In this document: positions 50,199-61,980 of the stretch, one piece after another
Numbering within the stretch: position 1 is the stretch's first letter
How the letters are laid out: each line of letters starts with the position of its first letter
Source of the DNA: Crambe crambe
Taxonomy: Eukaryota; Porifera; Demospongiae; Poecilosclerida; Crambeidae
DNA length: 64,000 bases
Direction: 5' to 3'
NCBI GenBank assembly: GCA_963924555.1
Contig: OZ004598.1
Location: forward strand, 3,372,501-3,436,500
The notes under the pieces: model-generated
Told to the model about the DNA's origin: nothing
The model's database searches: none
The model's input: the letters and a program-made list of their open reading frames with translations, nothing else
Translations under genes and position numbers: made by a program

Positions 50199-50946
50199 TT
50201 AAGGGGGGTTCCCTGCCTAAAAATTCTGCACTAAAATGATTACTCATTAACCGTAATGTGTATTTGCATGAAATTAAGTATGCTATTTCAATGATAGTTG
50301 GAGTACTTACGAACCAAAAAGTGGGTGTGGCTTAAGAATTGAGGCCCCAAAATATTGCGTTCAAGCAAAAATGAAGACCACTGTTAGGGACAGTAATAAC
50401 TCAGGAAAAAATTGTGGTAAAATTTCATCACTTTACACAGTGCTAATTATGTAGGACTACAAAATGTGGCTTTTCTTTTTCCATAGCAACACACACTAAA
50501 TCATCTTTCAAGTGATTCACTAATGTTTCAAAGTACCTTTCAGTACTTTAGGTCATTTAACGTGGATTACAGTGCCTATAGTTAGAAATAGAGAGCCACA
50601 TTTTGTAGAACTTCTAAAGAAGATTCAAATGATATCTTAATTATGATTTTCTAAAAAAATTTTAAATTAAGTTATCATTGTCCCAAGAAGTAAATTTGTA
50701 ACCCTTTAGGGTATACAGCTACTCTCATAGCGCCTTCACAAGTGGTCGTTAAAAAAATAGTTAATTATGTGATAGAGGCTTCAAATTTGGCTTTGACTTA
50801 GAAATTAAGCAATGAATTTATTTATCTGGGTTATACAGACATTGGTATGGAGGAAGGGAAGGGCTAAGACAGGAAATAAAAAGTGGGCGGAGTTACGCTA
50901 ATACATTTGTAAAGTGGCAAGTTTTGGACCCAGGGAACCCCCTTAA
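50199..50946. mobile_element. 748-bp element with TTAA ends (piggyBac-like MITE)
   Basis: The left end reads TTAAGGGGGGTTCCCTG (50199-50215) and the right end is nearly its complement, CAGGGAACCCCCTTAA (50931-50946). A TTAA on each side is the hallmark of piggyBac target duplication. No transposase frame inside. Confidence 0.7.
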
Positions 50947-51411
50947 GCCACACCCACTCCTCTCACACCCCATTTTAACAATTTCATTTATTGCATAAAT
51001 TAAAGGGGCCACTCTCAGTGTCACACTTCGTTCCCCCTGGCCACCTGGATCAATTGGGAAATCACAAAACAACACCCCTCCGATTATTCTGACCAGTGAG
51101 AAGCTAATGGGTGTGGACCACACCCCTGAAGAAGTGGAGGCAGGGCCGGAAGACTGGAAGAGTCGGAAACGCTTTTGGAATTGGATTTGAACTTGAAGTC
51201 GAGACTTACACAGTTTGCAATTGATACTTAATTTGCACTTATTTTTGTCGTGAATGAATATTGCAATATTGATATTTCTGTCATGAATAGATTGCCATAA
51301 TAATTATTTGGTTTGTAGGGAATTGGGGCATGGCTACATGCTTTGCCAGTATCATCTCTTGGACTGAGATTTGATGACACCATTAGAATTGATTGGGTGT
51401 TCCTTTGGTGT
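50947..51411. other. No gene identified
   Basis: Contains CACACCC-rich patches near 50948-50975. The two open frames on the minus strand have no recognisable domain. Confidence 0.4.
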
Positions 51412-51812
51412 TGCCTCATCTCTGTATCACTGTGGTTCCCCTGTAGGTGTCCTTGCCACTCGTGGTGTCACCTCATCTCTGTAGTCACTGTGGTTCCCCT
51501 GTAGGTGTTCTTGCCACTCGTAGTGTCACCTCATCTCTGTAGTCACTGTGGTTCCCCTGTAGGTGTCCTTGCCACTCGTGGCGTCACCTCATCTCTGTAG
51601 TCACTGTGGTTCCCCTGTAGATGTCCTTGCCACTCATGGTGTCACCTCATCTCCGTAGTCACTGTGGTTCCCCTGTAGGTGTCCTTGCCACTCGTGGCGT
51701 CACCTCATCTCTGTAGTCACTGTGGTTCCCCTGTAGATGTCCTTGCCACTCATGGTGTTACCTCATCTCCGTAGTCACTGTGGTTCCCCTGTAGATGTCC
51801 TTGCCACTCATG
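51412..51812. repeat. 58-bp minisatellite, about 7 copies
   Basis: Unit: CACCTCATCTCTGTAGTCAC followed by TGTGGTTCCCCTGTAGGTGT and CCTTGCCACTCGTGGTGT. Copies differ at a few positions (GTAGGTG/GTAGATG, CTCGTGG/CTCATGG), and variants alternate, suggesting a higher-order 116-bp unit in copies 3-6. Confidence 0.93.
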
Positions 51813-53293
51813 TTATTATTATGTAATCACTTGGGTTTATTATTAAAGTCATATCATCTACATTCATTATAGCTATAGTAATAACATATATATTCAATGA
51901 AAATCATAGAGTCTCTGTCTCCTTTTCATTTGTTCATACCCTCCCATCCTTACAGGAGGGAGAGGGGGGGGGGAAGAGGGTGGGGAGAGGCTGGGAGGGG
52001 ACCATGGAGGGACCTGCAAAAAATTTGTATACATTGTGTAAGGGTAATGACTATGTAATAATTGAATTTTACAATGGTTTGTCCAAGTGCATTGGCTTCG
52101 CCCTTAGATTCGCTAGAGGTACTTAGAGCTGGAGAGGCATGACACAGATGAGATCAGCCACAGAGTTAGGTATCGTCTTAATGAATAGTATAACAGCATT
52201 ACTGAGATAAGCAGAAGTACAAAGAAGTGGTCAACCTTGATTAATGCAAAAGTATCTATTGTTGTAATTATGCATGGGCAGGACACGAGGCTACTACTAA
52301 ACCATTAACTTCAAGTCTGCGTAGGAAGCCCCACCCATTATTATGATAATGATGATTCTACATCATTATTCCTATCATGAGCTAGCTATCAGGGAGTGTG
52401 GTAGCGCTCTCTATGTAGGGATGACCTATGACCCTCCATGGACTAATACAGAATGAAAATAAAGTTGGATTTTCTCAGAAAACAGCAAGTTGTAGCTGCT
52501 ATGACTGCTTACCTTGTATTTTATACATATTCTTATCATGCAGGAGAATTTTGAAGGCTGAAAGACTCAACACGGAAGAATAATAAAGCACACTTAGTCA
52601 TAATGGCACGATCTGGAGAAAAATTGGGCCATGTTCTATATATGAATCTGTTTCATTTTACTCAGACCAGGTTCATGTCCCATCGGTTTAGCCTTTAGTT
52701 CACTCAAGAAAAAAGCCGCTGTCTTAGTACAGTAGACTATAGCTACGAACAAGCCATTAAATGCATGCGTAAACAACAAAGTTGCCATGACTCTCAAAAC
52801 TGATAAAGCCGAGGTTCAGAACCAATCAGCTCTAAGATAAGACTATTAGCTGTAGCTGAATAATGGTAAGTAATGCTCGAGTACCCATGAGGTGTGCATT
52901 ATTTAGAAACGAAAGCTAGCCGGCTAATTGAGCAGCTCAGCTGTATCTATTTAGAACTGAAATTTAGTCTCACTAAATTGTTTGCCAGGCTTGATTGTGA
53001 TCCAACATTGCAACACAAGAGTTATGAATTTCATGAAGCAAGAATAATTGTTTGCCAGGCTTGATTGTGATCCAACATTGCAAAACAAGAGCTATGAATT
53101 TCATGAAGCAAGAATAAATTGAACATCAGCTTCCTTCTCTCTCACTACCACTCTTATTGGCCTCACCCCCAGGCCTGAGATCTTATGAACTTAATGGTAT
53201 AACTGGTATGTGTAGGAAATCATAAATAAATAAATTTTTTAAAAAATCGAAAGAAATAAGTAAAGAAAAAACCTTAAATTTAAAGGTGATGTA
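51813..53293. other. No gene; one local tandem duplication
   Basis: A unit of about 69 bp containing TTGTTTGCCAGGCTTGATTG and ATGAATTTCATGAAGCAAGA occurs twice in a row at about 52977-53115. A G-rich tract lies at 51957-52010. No coding feature. Confidence 0.5.
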
Positions 53294-53465
53294 GGGATGA
53301 CTAGTCGAAAAAGAGTTGGAACAAGAGCTGAATAGATGAAATTATGCAAGGATTAAGTCGAATCCAGGTGCTGTCACTAGGTGTGACGTACCCACATTCG
53401 ACTTCATCCTTGCATAATTTCATCTATTCAGCTCTTGTTCCAACTCTTTTTCGACTAGTCATCCC
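53294..53465. mobile_element. 172-bp foldback element with arms of about 65 bp
   Basis: GGGATGACTAGTCGAAAAAG opens the left arm and its complement closes the right arm; the arms match almost perfectly for about 65 bp around a 30-bp loop. It lies just downstream of the PSMD12 stop codon. A diverged fragment occurs near 26905-26965. Confidence 0.85.
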
Positions 53466-53491
53466 TTCATTTATTTAAATAAAATTTTTCT

Positions 53492-55864
53492 TTACTTGTT
53501 ATTGATGAGATGAGTCGTTTTCCCCAAGAGACCCATAAGGGAGTTGAGGTTGCTTGACCACTCGTTCAACACCTCACTGGGGCCCTGTGCCTGCCGGAAG
53601 CTCACCAAACCCTCAGGCCGGTCTATACGAGCAAAAATTCTCTTCTTGGTCACAAGCTGAGAGAGGAAATCCTCACATTCCTAGAGGGAGGGAACAGAGA
53701 AGGAAATGCGCCTTCTTTAGTGCACAACAAACTTTTTTAGGGAGCTTACATCTGCTGATAGGGAGAGAAGCTGAGACAATCGCAACATTCTTATTCTAGT
53801 GTAATACTTAGCAACCACACAAATATTCTGTAGGTGTCAAAAATAATATTATTAGTCCTCTACCCCATTAGATGCCCACCATTGTTTGTTAAAATGGTAT
53901 CCCTTCCCCAGTGAAGTAATGGCTCACTCACGTGTTCTATAACTCTTTTATGAAACTCCTCCCATTGCTGCTCCCCAACTTCACCTGTACAAGAAAATAC
54001 CTGGGGGGCATGACCATCACTGGTTCCATCACGCAGGGACGAGGCATACTTGGTCTGGAACCACGACCATTCCAAAAGCTCCAAGTATTTCTTGTCATGT
54101 TGACACAGTTCAATCATCAACTTGTAGTACTTCAACTTAAGTTCCTACTCCACAAAATAAACGATAAACCAGAGTATCCCCTAGCTGTACTTTCAAACAG
54201 GGTGCTCAAGTATGTTCATGAGAATATAATTCAATAATGCCATAGACTCAACCCACTTTCTTTGAAGTTTCTTTATCCAGCCAAACAGGGTGGACTGCCC
54301 TGCATTTAGTATACTGGGGGAAGTCAAGTAACCCCTTGCCCATCACCTAACTATTCCCCATCATAGATAAAGGAGAGAAGGGATTGGTAACGCCTAATGC
54401 ACTGACGTCACTGCCATGAATAGGCACACTTCTCAGTCTATGGTCTGCATCTGCCAAGTTTGCTCCTGTGTATGTTTCTGGGGGTAGTATACCTTCAGTG
54501 GTACTTGATGACAGTCACTACAGCCATCTCAGTAAGTTAGTAGTTTTTTTTTTTTGAGGACATGAAAGTGAAAGCTGGGGATTAAGCACATAAACACCTT
54601 TGGGATTTTTTTAAACATGGTTGTTTTGATAATTGAAGAGAGAGCAGGTTGATAAATAATAAAAGATGGCTTGGTGTGATTTTAAATGACCTGTATAGCT
54701 TCTAGGCCACGTGCAAGAAAATTAGGCAGTTATCAGGGAAAGGGAAGGCAGGACGTCCCAAGAAATCTAAAAAGGTGTGTGCCTTGCTGATGAAGTGTCA
54801 CGTGGGCCATTACATAAGCGAGAGAAAAAGGAGTTAAGTTCAGGGTTATTTTATGGGTTAATACCAGAACGCGCCTGTTTCAATTGAAAGATTGGTACCG
54901 TAGGGCGGGTTAATTTCGTCGGCAAAAAATTCTGTCATATCCGGAATCGTTGTACTAATGAAAAAAATTGAACGGATAAATCTTCGCACATGCACATTGA
55001 AGACGAAATTTTCCCCCCGCCCAGTTTCAGTTGAAGCAAAGATGGACTATTTCGAGAGCTAGAGAGAGACTTGCATTCGTGGCTATCACGAATACAAAGC
55101 TATTTGGGCTGCTGATGTAGGAGAGGAGCTGGAGTGTAGGCGAGAACCAACTAAACTCGTTAGACATCTTAATGCATCTCTTCAATGCACTGTTAGCCGC
55201 TTCTATAGCCTTTGGTGGTATCAAAGCAGACAATGGTCCATCAGGATTGGGGAGATCCCTACCAGGTACAACCTTTAAAGTATTTGAGAAGAGCCATGAG
55301 CAGCGTTTGGAGCAGTTCTCTTACAGCAGTCTCTAGCTAGCTCTCACACGAAGCGATCGATGATCTACCACGTGTGTTGCGCAAAAATTTATGACAATAA
55401 AAAATTATGAATATAATTTCAACTTTTTATACCAACGGTGAAATAGACAAATTTTTTTCCCGACAACATTAACCTGCCCTACGGTAGTTGCCAATCCCTT
55501 CTCTCCTTATCTATGCTCCCATCTTAGCCTAAGTAGTGTTAATACATACTAACCTCAGACTCATCTGTAGTGAAGTACTTGACACTTCTAATAAAATGTG
55601 TCCTTATAAAGTCCTTCCTTGCCAGACATAATCTCATCTGTTCCAAAATAAAGCGGACTTTCTCATCTTTCTCCATAGAGCTAAATGTCCCCACCTTAAA
55701 GCAACAATCACTCAGTAATATAAGCCCCTCCTCTTATCAATGGCCACACCTCTAGTTACCTGTAATTCTTGCAGAATGTTGGCTGCCTCAGGAATGTTCC
55801 CTTTCGCTTCTCTGATCTTAGCAAGTTCCATGGTCAGTTGAGCATGGGGAACTTCTACATACAT
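53492..55864 (-). CDS. PSMD12: 26S proteasome regulatory subunit PSMD12/Rpn5, partial (C-terminal exons)
   Basis: Rpn5 is a PCI-domain subunit of the 19S lid. Exons in transcription order: 55864-55760, 55694-55554, 54144-53932, 53827-53750, 53680-53492, all GT-AG and all in phase 0. They encode YVEVPHAQLTMELAKIRE, MEKDEKVRFILEQMRLCLA, LKYYKLMIELCQHD, VIEHNICVVAKYYTRIRML and LVTKKRIFARIDRPEG, ending at TAA 53494-53492. N-terminal exons were not found upstream in the window. Between LKYYKLMIELCQHD and the EWSWF segment about 60-70 residues normally present are missing without a frame change. A transposon occupies the 54145-55553 intron. Family firm; whether functional is open. Confidence 0.85.
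54362..55525. mobile_element. CATAGATA-ended transposon in a PSMD12 intron, with a nested element
   Basis: CATAGATAAAGGAGAGAAGG opens at 54362 and its near complement closes at 55525, giving inverted ends of about 28 bp. The terminus matches the CATAGATA of the elements at 47482 and 47496. Flanks TCCCCAT and CTCCCAT are similar but not identical. No transposase is present. Confidence 0.75.
54898..55484. mobile_element. 587-bp TA-flanked element nested in the previous one
   Basis: Ends CCGTAGGGCGGGTTAAT and CCGTAGGGCAGGTTAAT (inverted) extend to about 38 bp of similarity and are flanked by TA on both sides. On the plus strand near 55075-55150 it reads GYHEYKAIWAADVGEELECR, resembling the start of a HIRAN-like domain seen in transposon-linked animal proteins; this is a weak recollection. 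No full frame is open. Confidence 0.7.
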
Positions 55865-56059
55865 CTATAGAGAGGACTATCCTGGTTGCGTAACCTATAC
55901 AATCTATATGGTTTGAGGTCTGCCGCGCCACGTGTCACAAAATCGCGCATGCTCAAAAAACTTCTAAAAATCTGCCAGTAATAATTGTCAAGATCTGCTC
56001 TTCCCGTATATATAAATTTAAAAATTAACAGTGCTAACTATAAACATAGCCTATAGTAG

Positions 56060-56360
56060 GGTAGGTGGTGAACATCCCAATCTCGACCATACTTCTTGAC
56101 ACTTTGATAACACATATTAAATTTCTCAACTAACACTTCGTTCACTAACTGATTGTTCCATGGTCTGAAAGGAGTTTCTCTGGAACACCATGCTATGTGA
56201 TAGCTAACTCATTCTAAAAGTAGGCGAGCAATAGTTTCAGCTGATTGATCACCAACAGCAAAGACTTTTGGCCCCACAAAGCGAATAAAGTCTTCAAGAG
56301 TCATGACTCTTTCTGACTACACTGGCCCAATGACAATATCACAAACTTCTACTGCTAACT
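56060..56360 (-). mobile_element. Decayed Ty3/gypsy integrase fragment
   Basis: On the minus strand a segment with FAVGDQSAETIARLLLE, followed by a region matching the catalytic-core neighbourhood, resembles the integrase domain of Ty3/gypsy elements. Stops and frameshifts interrupt it. It lies upstream of the last PSMD12 exon found and may belong to the DNA that displaced or separated the 5' exons. Confidence 0.7.
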
Positions 56361-56420
56361 GACTAAAGAGAACAAGTACAGATTATAACATTATTACTCA
56401 CTTCATGCTATTATCATTTA

Positions 56421-56622
56421 CAGGCCTGTAGCCAGGATTCTAGAAAAAGGATGGCTCAGGAAGATTATCTATAATTACTCAGCTACGTAAGATATTTCAA
56501 TGTAGCTATAAGAATTATCAATTCAGCAAACTAATGCAAGTGACTAAGTATAAGCTATAATTATTATCCAACAAAAGGAGGGGAGCTCAAGCCCGTTGAG
56601 CCGCCTGCTGGCTACAGGCCTG
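56421..56622. mobile_element. 202-bp MITE with CAGGCCTGTAGCCAG ends
   Basis: A perfect 15-bp inverted repeat at 56421-56435 and 56608-56622. The CAG.../...CTG ends suggest a hAT-like origin, but no matching 8-bp duplication was seen. Confidence 0.7.
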
Positions 56623-59600
56623 ATTCAGTTATTATCTCATTCAGAGGAACTCAACCCTAAAGGATGGGGGTGTGTAGCAAATAATTGTCATCTTCATCAT
56701 GTATTTTGTATCATTATGTCATTGTTATGTACATTTCCTGTAGCATGTTAGGCCACACAAACTAAATTTGCTGTTAATCATCACAAGATTCAAATTTTCA
56801 TGAGGGAGCTTGAGGAAGGTCAATATTCAATATCAGTTTTACTGTACTTTGGATAACCCAAGCCTAAGGAAAAATGCTGAGGACTTTATCAATTTTTTGG
56901 TCATAATGAAATGCCTCATTACAAAAATGGATGAGGAGGTGATGATAAGTTTGCTTGGCCTGTTGTTTCTTTACGCATGCGCATTTCGTATAACTGACCA
57001 ATTAACCTTTGAACTTTTGAGCATGAGTGGCAGATGAAATATCTTTCGTGGTGGAGGAGCAGTGAGCTATAAGCCTATATAAAAGTGTAAGTAATTATTT
57101 GGTGACAAAAAGGCATCCATTAATTCTCTTAGTAAAGTGACCATAAATCATAGGCACCTTCTATAGGCCGGTTCCTAATCCCTGTGTTATTATCCCACAC
57201 AGCTATCTCTTGTATATTAATTTTCCACTAAGCCACTTTATTAAGGCAGGACTGAATGATGTTCAGAGCTCTTTTGTCTTTAGAATAGTATCAGCTTAGC
57301 CCTAGCTCTAGCTCTAGCTCTGCGCTACTTAAGCCCTAGCTCTAGCTCTAGCTCTATCTCTGCACTACTTAGGCCGTACCTATTTGAATTTATGTTTCGC
57401 GAGCAAACTGGCTCTTGATATTGGGTCTGTAGGTAGAAATGAAAACGATAATAATTCTCATTATCATGGTAACATGAATTTATTATTCAGATTATTAATT
57501 TAAAAATTTACTCAGTGAGTTTGCCATATTGTTTGCTTGCCTAGTGGAAAGTTGTTTGCCTCACTTAGATGTCACACTGAGCCAAGCCGTCTTGGGTGAC
57601 AGGTCAAAGGTAAATTATCATTTTCATTTAAAAGTTGAAAGAATTGGGTAGGTAGGGCCCCCGAAACATGATCAAATTGGTATGGCCTTATAGACAGACT
57701 CCAGTACAGTGTATGTGTAACTAGATGGGAAGTTGACATTTCTTGTATTGCCCCTCCCATAATATAATATGACATTGCCCCTCCCTGACACTTGTCAGAG
57801 CCCCCCTATTATTTTCAGACAGGGGCCTTATTATTGATTGCATAACTGCTATAGCTACTACACTGCATAATACTTCACAGCTGTAATATACAATACTTTG
57901 GAGTTTGATTTTTCTAAAAAAATCGGCGTTTGATTATTACTTTGGTGGCCCTCCTATTCAAAACCATCTTCCTACGCCACTGTCCCATCATAATAATAAT
58001 ATGACATTGCCCCTCCCATCATATAATATGACATTGCTCCTCTCACGACCTTGCTGATTATTAAATGAGCCATCTCTCAAATCATGTTAGAGGAAAGGTG
58101 ATGACCTTGCTGATTATTATTTGAGTAAATGAGCCCTCTCTCAAATCATGTTAGAGGAAAGGCGATTATGACGCAAGCAAAAACCAGGTTGGCATCAGAC
58201 AAAAACAATTGAACTGTCATCACTTTAATTAGAGCAGAGGGCTTACTGGCTGTTTACTCTGACTCAGTCTGTTGTAAATTTATCTTGTTCCATTGCAATA
58301 TAAAATTTGACCTCTGACTGCCTGGTTTGCTTGTTCTTTTGTTCTTTTGTATATATAAGTGTCCTGGCTTTTGCATATCTGGAGTTGTATTTAGATGTGC
58401 AAGCTGTAGGTAACTTGATCCCATGACCAAGTCATACCACATGGGATATCCAGGCTAGGTAACTTGAGTGTTATGAATGCTTGCGAGCAAATCGCAAAGT
58501 TTTCTGAGACTGTAGCTAGGACCAATAGGACTGCCATGGAAATTGATATGCTCACTAAACCAGTTTGCCACTTTCCATGATAATAATATTATCAGGGTTT
58601 TTTGTTTTGTTTTGTTTTGTATTTTTTCTTTTGGTGTTTTTTTTTTGTTTTTTTTTTTGTTTTGTTTTTGTTGATTGTTGTTGGGGTCAATAACCAGTTT
58701 GCTACTTTCCATGATAATATTATCAGGTTTTTTTTTGTTTTTTTTTTTGTTTGTTTGTTTCTGTTTTGTGCCAGTTTCCATGATGGTTTTGTTTTGTTGT
58801 GGTGTTTTTTGGGAGGGGAGGGGCAATCGTAATGTATAATACAAACATGAGTGTATAAGAGAGATAGTTACACAATATTAGTTACGTATTCACTGTGGCT
58901 TCTGTTCATTTTGATTTTGGAGTATTTTTTAAAGCCTTTTCTGCTAAATTCACTTGGCCATTACTATCAATGACAGTGGCACCAACTACTAAAATTAGCT
59001 TAGAAGGCATATCAGAAGATCTGGATAAAAAATGTTCTCCCCAGACTCCCCCATTTTTTTGTTCACTTCACTTGCTATGTAGTCACAACCACCTCACTTG
59101 CAACAAACTCTATTATTGATGACCAACCATTAAATAGCCATAACCTTAGTTGTCATGCTTGGGCATTCATGTAGAGATGACATACATAGTACTACTGTGA
59201 CATGTTTCGAGTCCTACTTGTCCCCACCTCTTGTATTTAACCTTGCCTATCCTAGCTAAAAGAGTGGAAAGTTGCACGCTGAGAAGGAATAAAGGAAGTA
59301 TACTAGCTGCAACTCCTACATGACCTTTGTGTACTGTACTGTTTATGTATTGTGTGTAGGTGAGAATCAAGGCACAGTATGCACTATCAAGAGTGTTGGA
59401 GGTGTATTTATATGCTGGTAGAAAGCTCTTGCCTCACATCCTCCCCATGCTGAGTAACGGTGAAGAAGTATCCGAGTAGTTCAAAGTCAGCCACAATTTA
59501 CAGTTTCTTGAAAATCATTTTTCACAGAAATGTTTTTTCCCTTATATAGATAATATCTTTCAAAATAGAGCTTGTAAGCTTGGGGAATTTTGAAAATATT

Positions 59601-59650
59601 TGACCCTTCAGAATAGCCCTGCTGTTCGAAATAGCCCCACTAACCACACG
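56623..59650. other. Intergenic DNA with simple and local repeats, no gene
   Basis: Contains a (CTAGCT)n-like patch at 57300-57357, a duplicated block with ACCTTGCTGATTATTA and TCAAATCATGTTAGAGGAAA at about 58045-58165, and T/G-rich runs with a duplicated CTTTCCATGATAATA phrase at 58560-58800. Open frames here are composition artefacts. I found no N-terminal PSMD12 exon in it. Confidence 0.5.
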
Positions 59651-59689
59651 TTAATTAACGTTATCTAACCACAAAAACCTGACCACATC

Positions 59690-60030
59690 TGGGTAGAAGA
59701 GTTAATTAATTTGTACTACTCAGCAAGTATAAGTGCTAGACTGGTTGACTGGATTTTTCAGAAGACTTGACTTTTAAAAACCAGTCAGTCAGTCAGTCCA
59801 GGCTGTGCCACCACTTGTACTTGCTGAGAAGTACAATCATGTAATTTAATTAATTAACTCTCCTAAAATGCGGTCAGCCACTTGTACTTGCTGGGTAGTA
59901 CAATTAATTAATTAACTGACTTCTAAAAGCCAGTCAGTCAGTCCAAACTCTTGTATAGCTAGTACAATCATGTATTTAATTAAACTGACTTCTAAAGCCA
60001 GACAGTCGGTCCAAGCTCTTGTATAGCTTG
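59690..60030. repeat. Array of CAGTCAGTCAGTCCA repeats in both orientations
   Basis: Several copies of a module with AAAGCCAGTCAGTCAGTCCA, ACTTGTACTTGCTG and TTAATTAATTAACT are arranged directly and inverted. The same module reappears after the reverse-transcriptase element at about 61715-61780, so the retroelement is bracketed by, or inserted in, this repeat. Confidence 0.75.
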
Positions 60031-60037
60031 TAGTAGT

Positions 60038-61680
60038 GTGTATTCAGTCTTGAGAGACCTTGACACATCTAAGGCTATGGGAATGGACGGCATAGGTCAC
60101 AACGTGTTAAAGCATTGTGCAATGGCACTCTACCAGCCCTTATGTCATCTTTTCCAGGCCAGTCTCAGAGTATGCAAACTACCCGATGAGTGGAAAATCC
60201 ACAGTATTACACCAATCTTTAAAGATGGGGATAAAAGCTCAGTTAGGAACTATAGACCCATTTCTCTACTAAGTTCCGTCTCGAAAGTTATGGAGAGATT
60301 GGTGTACAATCATCTGATGGAGTTTCTGGCTAATTCGATCTCAACTTTCCAATATGGATTTCTAAAAAACCACTCATGCGTGCAACAACTTCTTCTATTC
60401 TACCACGAATTAATCAGTGGACCAAACTCCCCTGCAGAGCGGGACATAGTATTTCTCGACTTTTCTAAGGCCTTTGATAGCGTTCCACATAAGGAGTTAT
60501 TGTTAAAACTTAAGAGACTAGGAGTGTCTGGTAACATCTGGTTATGGCTCCAGGACTACCTACATAGAAGATTCCAGTATGTCAATGTTCGTAACAGCCG
60601 CTCTGAGCTACTGCCTGTGAAGTCTGGTGTCCCCCAGGGGAGTATCCTGGGGCCACTGTTATTCCTCATATACGTAAACGACTTACCTGAAGTTGTAAAG
60701 CACGTGATCTTTTACATGTTTGCTGATGATGTCAAATGTGCAATGCCTATTAGAAGTCCCTTGGATAGTTTATACTTGCAAGAAGACTTGGAGGCTCTCT
60801 GTGACTGGTCTGCGAAGTGGAAACTCAAGTTTAAAGAGTCCAAATGTGTCCTATTGAGGTGTTTCACCAATAATAATTCAACTCCCACTCCCACAGTGTA
60901 TACTCTGAATGGAAAGGAAATTCAAGCTAGTAACTTTCACAAAGATCTGGGTATCGTGATATCAGATAATCTGTCTTTTAGGTGTCGCTACGAGCTTCTC
61001 ATAGCCAGAGCCTATCGAATTTTGGGTCTCCTTAGAAGGACCTTTAATCACAGACCATGTGTCAAGGAAAAAATGGCACTCTACATCTCCCTGGTGAGAT
61101 CTCAGTTAATGTACTGTTCGCAGGTTTGGCGACCTTACTTGCTGCGGGACATAGATAAGATCGAAAGAGTCCAGCGTCGGGCTACAAAATACATTCTTAA
61201 TGACTTTACCTCAGATTACAAATCAAGACTGATAACATTGGGCATCTTACCTCTTATGTACGTCTTTGAACTCAACGACCTAATGTTATGTCAAAAATCT
61301 GAAGTCTCCCTCTAGATATTTTGACATCAAAAAAAGTATGTTAAATTTAGTGACCATGGGACAAGATCTGCCACATCTTCAAGGATGATACATCGCTTTA
61401 CCTCTACAAATTCTTCCAGACACGAATTTTTCACTCGTATTCCAAGGCTATGGAACTCAGTCCCTTCAATAGACTTTAAACTATCACAAACCACCATCAA
61501 GCATAACTTACAGGATTTTCTATACAAAAACTTTCTGGCCAAGTTTGAACCATCAAACATGTGCTCATTTCACTTTTTATGTCCATGCATGAATTGTTTT
61601 CACACTTCCCATCCCCCATTCTTTTTAACTCTCCCAATGGCTGCAACGCAGACCATCAGTTTATTCACTTTCCTTTAAGT
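60038..61680 (+). mobile_element. Non-LTR (LINE-like) retrotransposon, reverse-transcriptase part, truncated
   Basis: A 425-codon frame (60038-61315) covers the reverse-transcriptase domain: KLPDEWKIHSITPIFKDGD and NYRPISLLS at the start, FLDFSKAFDSVPH (motif A), SGVPQGSILGPLLFLIY (motif B) and FADDVKCA (the motif C active site, here FADD). After a frameshift near 61290 the C-terminal region continues in another frame to about 61678 (RIPRLWNSVPS, HFLCPCMNCF). The endonuclease half is missing. It is a 5'-truncated, inactive copy; the exact clade (CR1/jockey-like) is not resolved. Confidence 0.9.
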
Positions 61681-61714
61681 CCATTTACTCTTTTGTGTTA
61701 CTTTGAGCAATAAT

Positions 61715-61780
61715 TCTTCTAAAGCCAGTCAGTCAGTCCAAGCTGTACGTGACACCACAAGTACTAAGCAGGGCAAGTAT
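61715..61780. repeat. CAGTCAGTCAGTCCA module after the retroelement
   Basis: Contains TCTAAAGCCAGTCAGTCAGT and TACTAAGCAGGGCAAGTA, matching modules at 59690-60030. Confidence 0.7.
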
Positions 61781-61899
61781 GATTGCTTTCTAGTTATCTG
61801 CAGCAGTAGTCATTGCCATCTGTATCAAGCCATGGCTAGCTAGACATGATTTTGATAATTCAGCACAAACTGATCAGACCCAGAAGCTATGTAGGTCTG

Positions 61900-61975
61900 C
61901 ATGACTGAGCCTTGACACCTCAGTAGGAATCCAACGTTCTACCATTGGACAACTCCATGTTAAAACCAGGTTGAT
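61900..61975 (-). repeat. Possible tRNA-derived SINE remnant
   Basis: On the minus strand, TCCAATGGTAGAACGTTGGA resembles a tRNA A-box/anticodon arm, and GGCTCAGTCAT about 20 bp on is a weak B-box. No intact cloverleaf can be drawn, so it is not called a tRNA gene. Confidence 0.3.
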
Positions 61976-61980
61976 GATCA

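Noticed and set aside
51412-51812. Regular repeats that at first glance could be a CRISPR-like array
   Set aside because: The units are contiguous with no unique spacers, and the DNA is eukaryotic; it is an ordinary minisatellite.
55027-55233. A 68-codon minus-strand frame in the PSMD12 intron, considered as a missing exon
   Set aside because: It lies in a TA-flanked transposable element and does not resemble the missing Rpn5 segment.
58602-58832. Phe- and Val-rich frame suggesting a membrane peptide
   Set aside because: Produced by T/G homopolymer-like sequence; the opposite strand gives Lys-rich nonsense, both low complexity.
61900-61975. A possible tRNA gene
   Set aside because: The A-box-like match is fair but the B-box is poor and no acceptor stem pairs; kept only as a possible SINE remnant.
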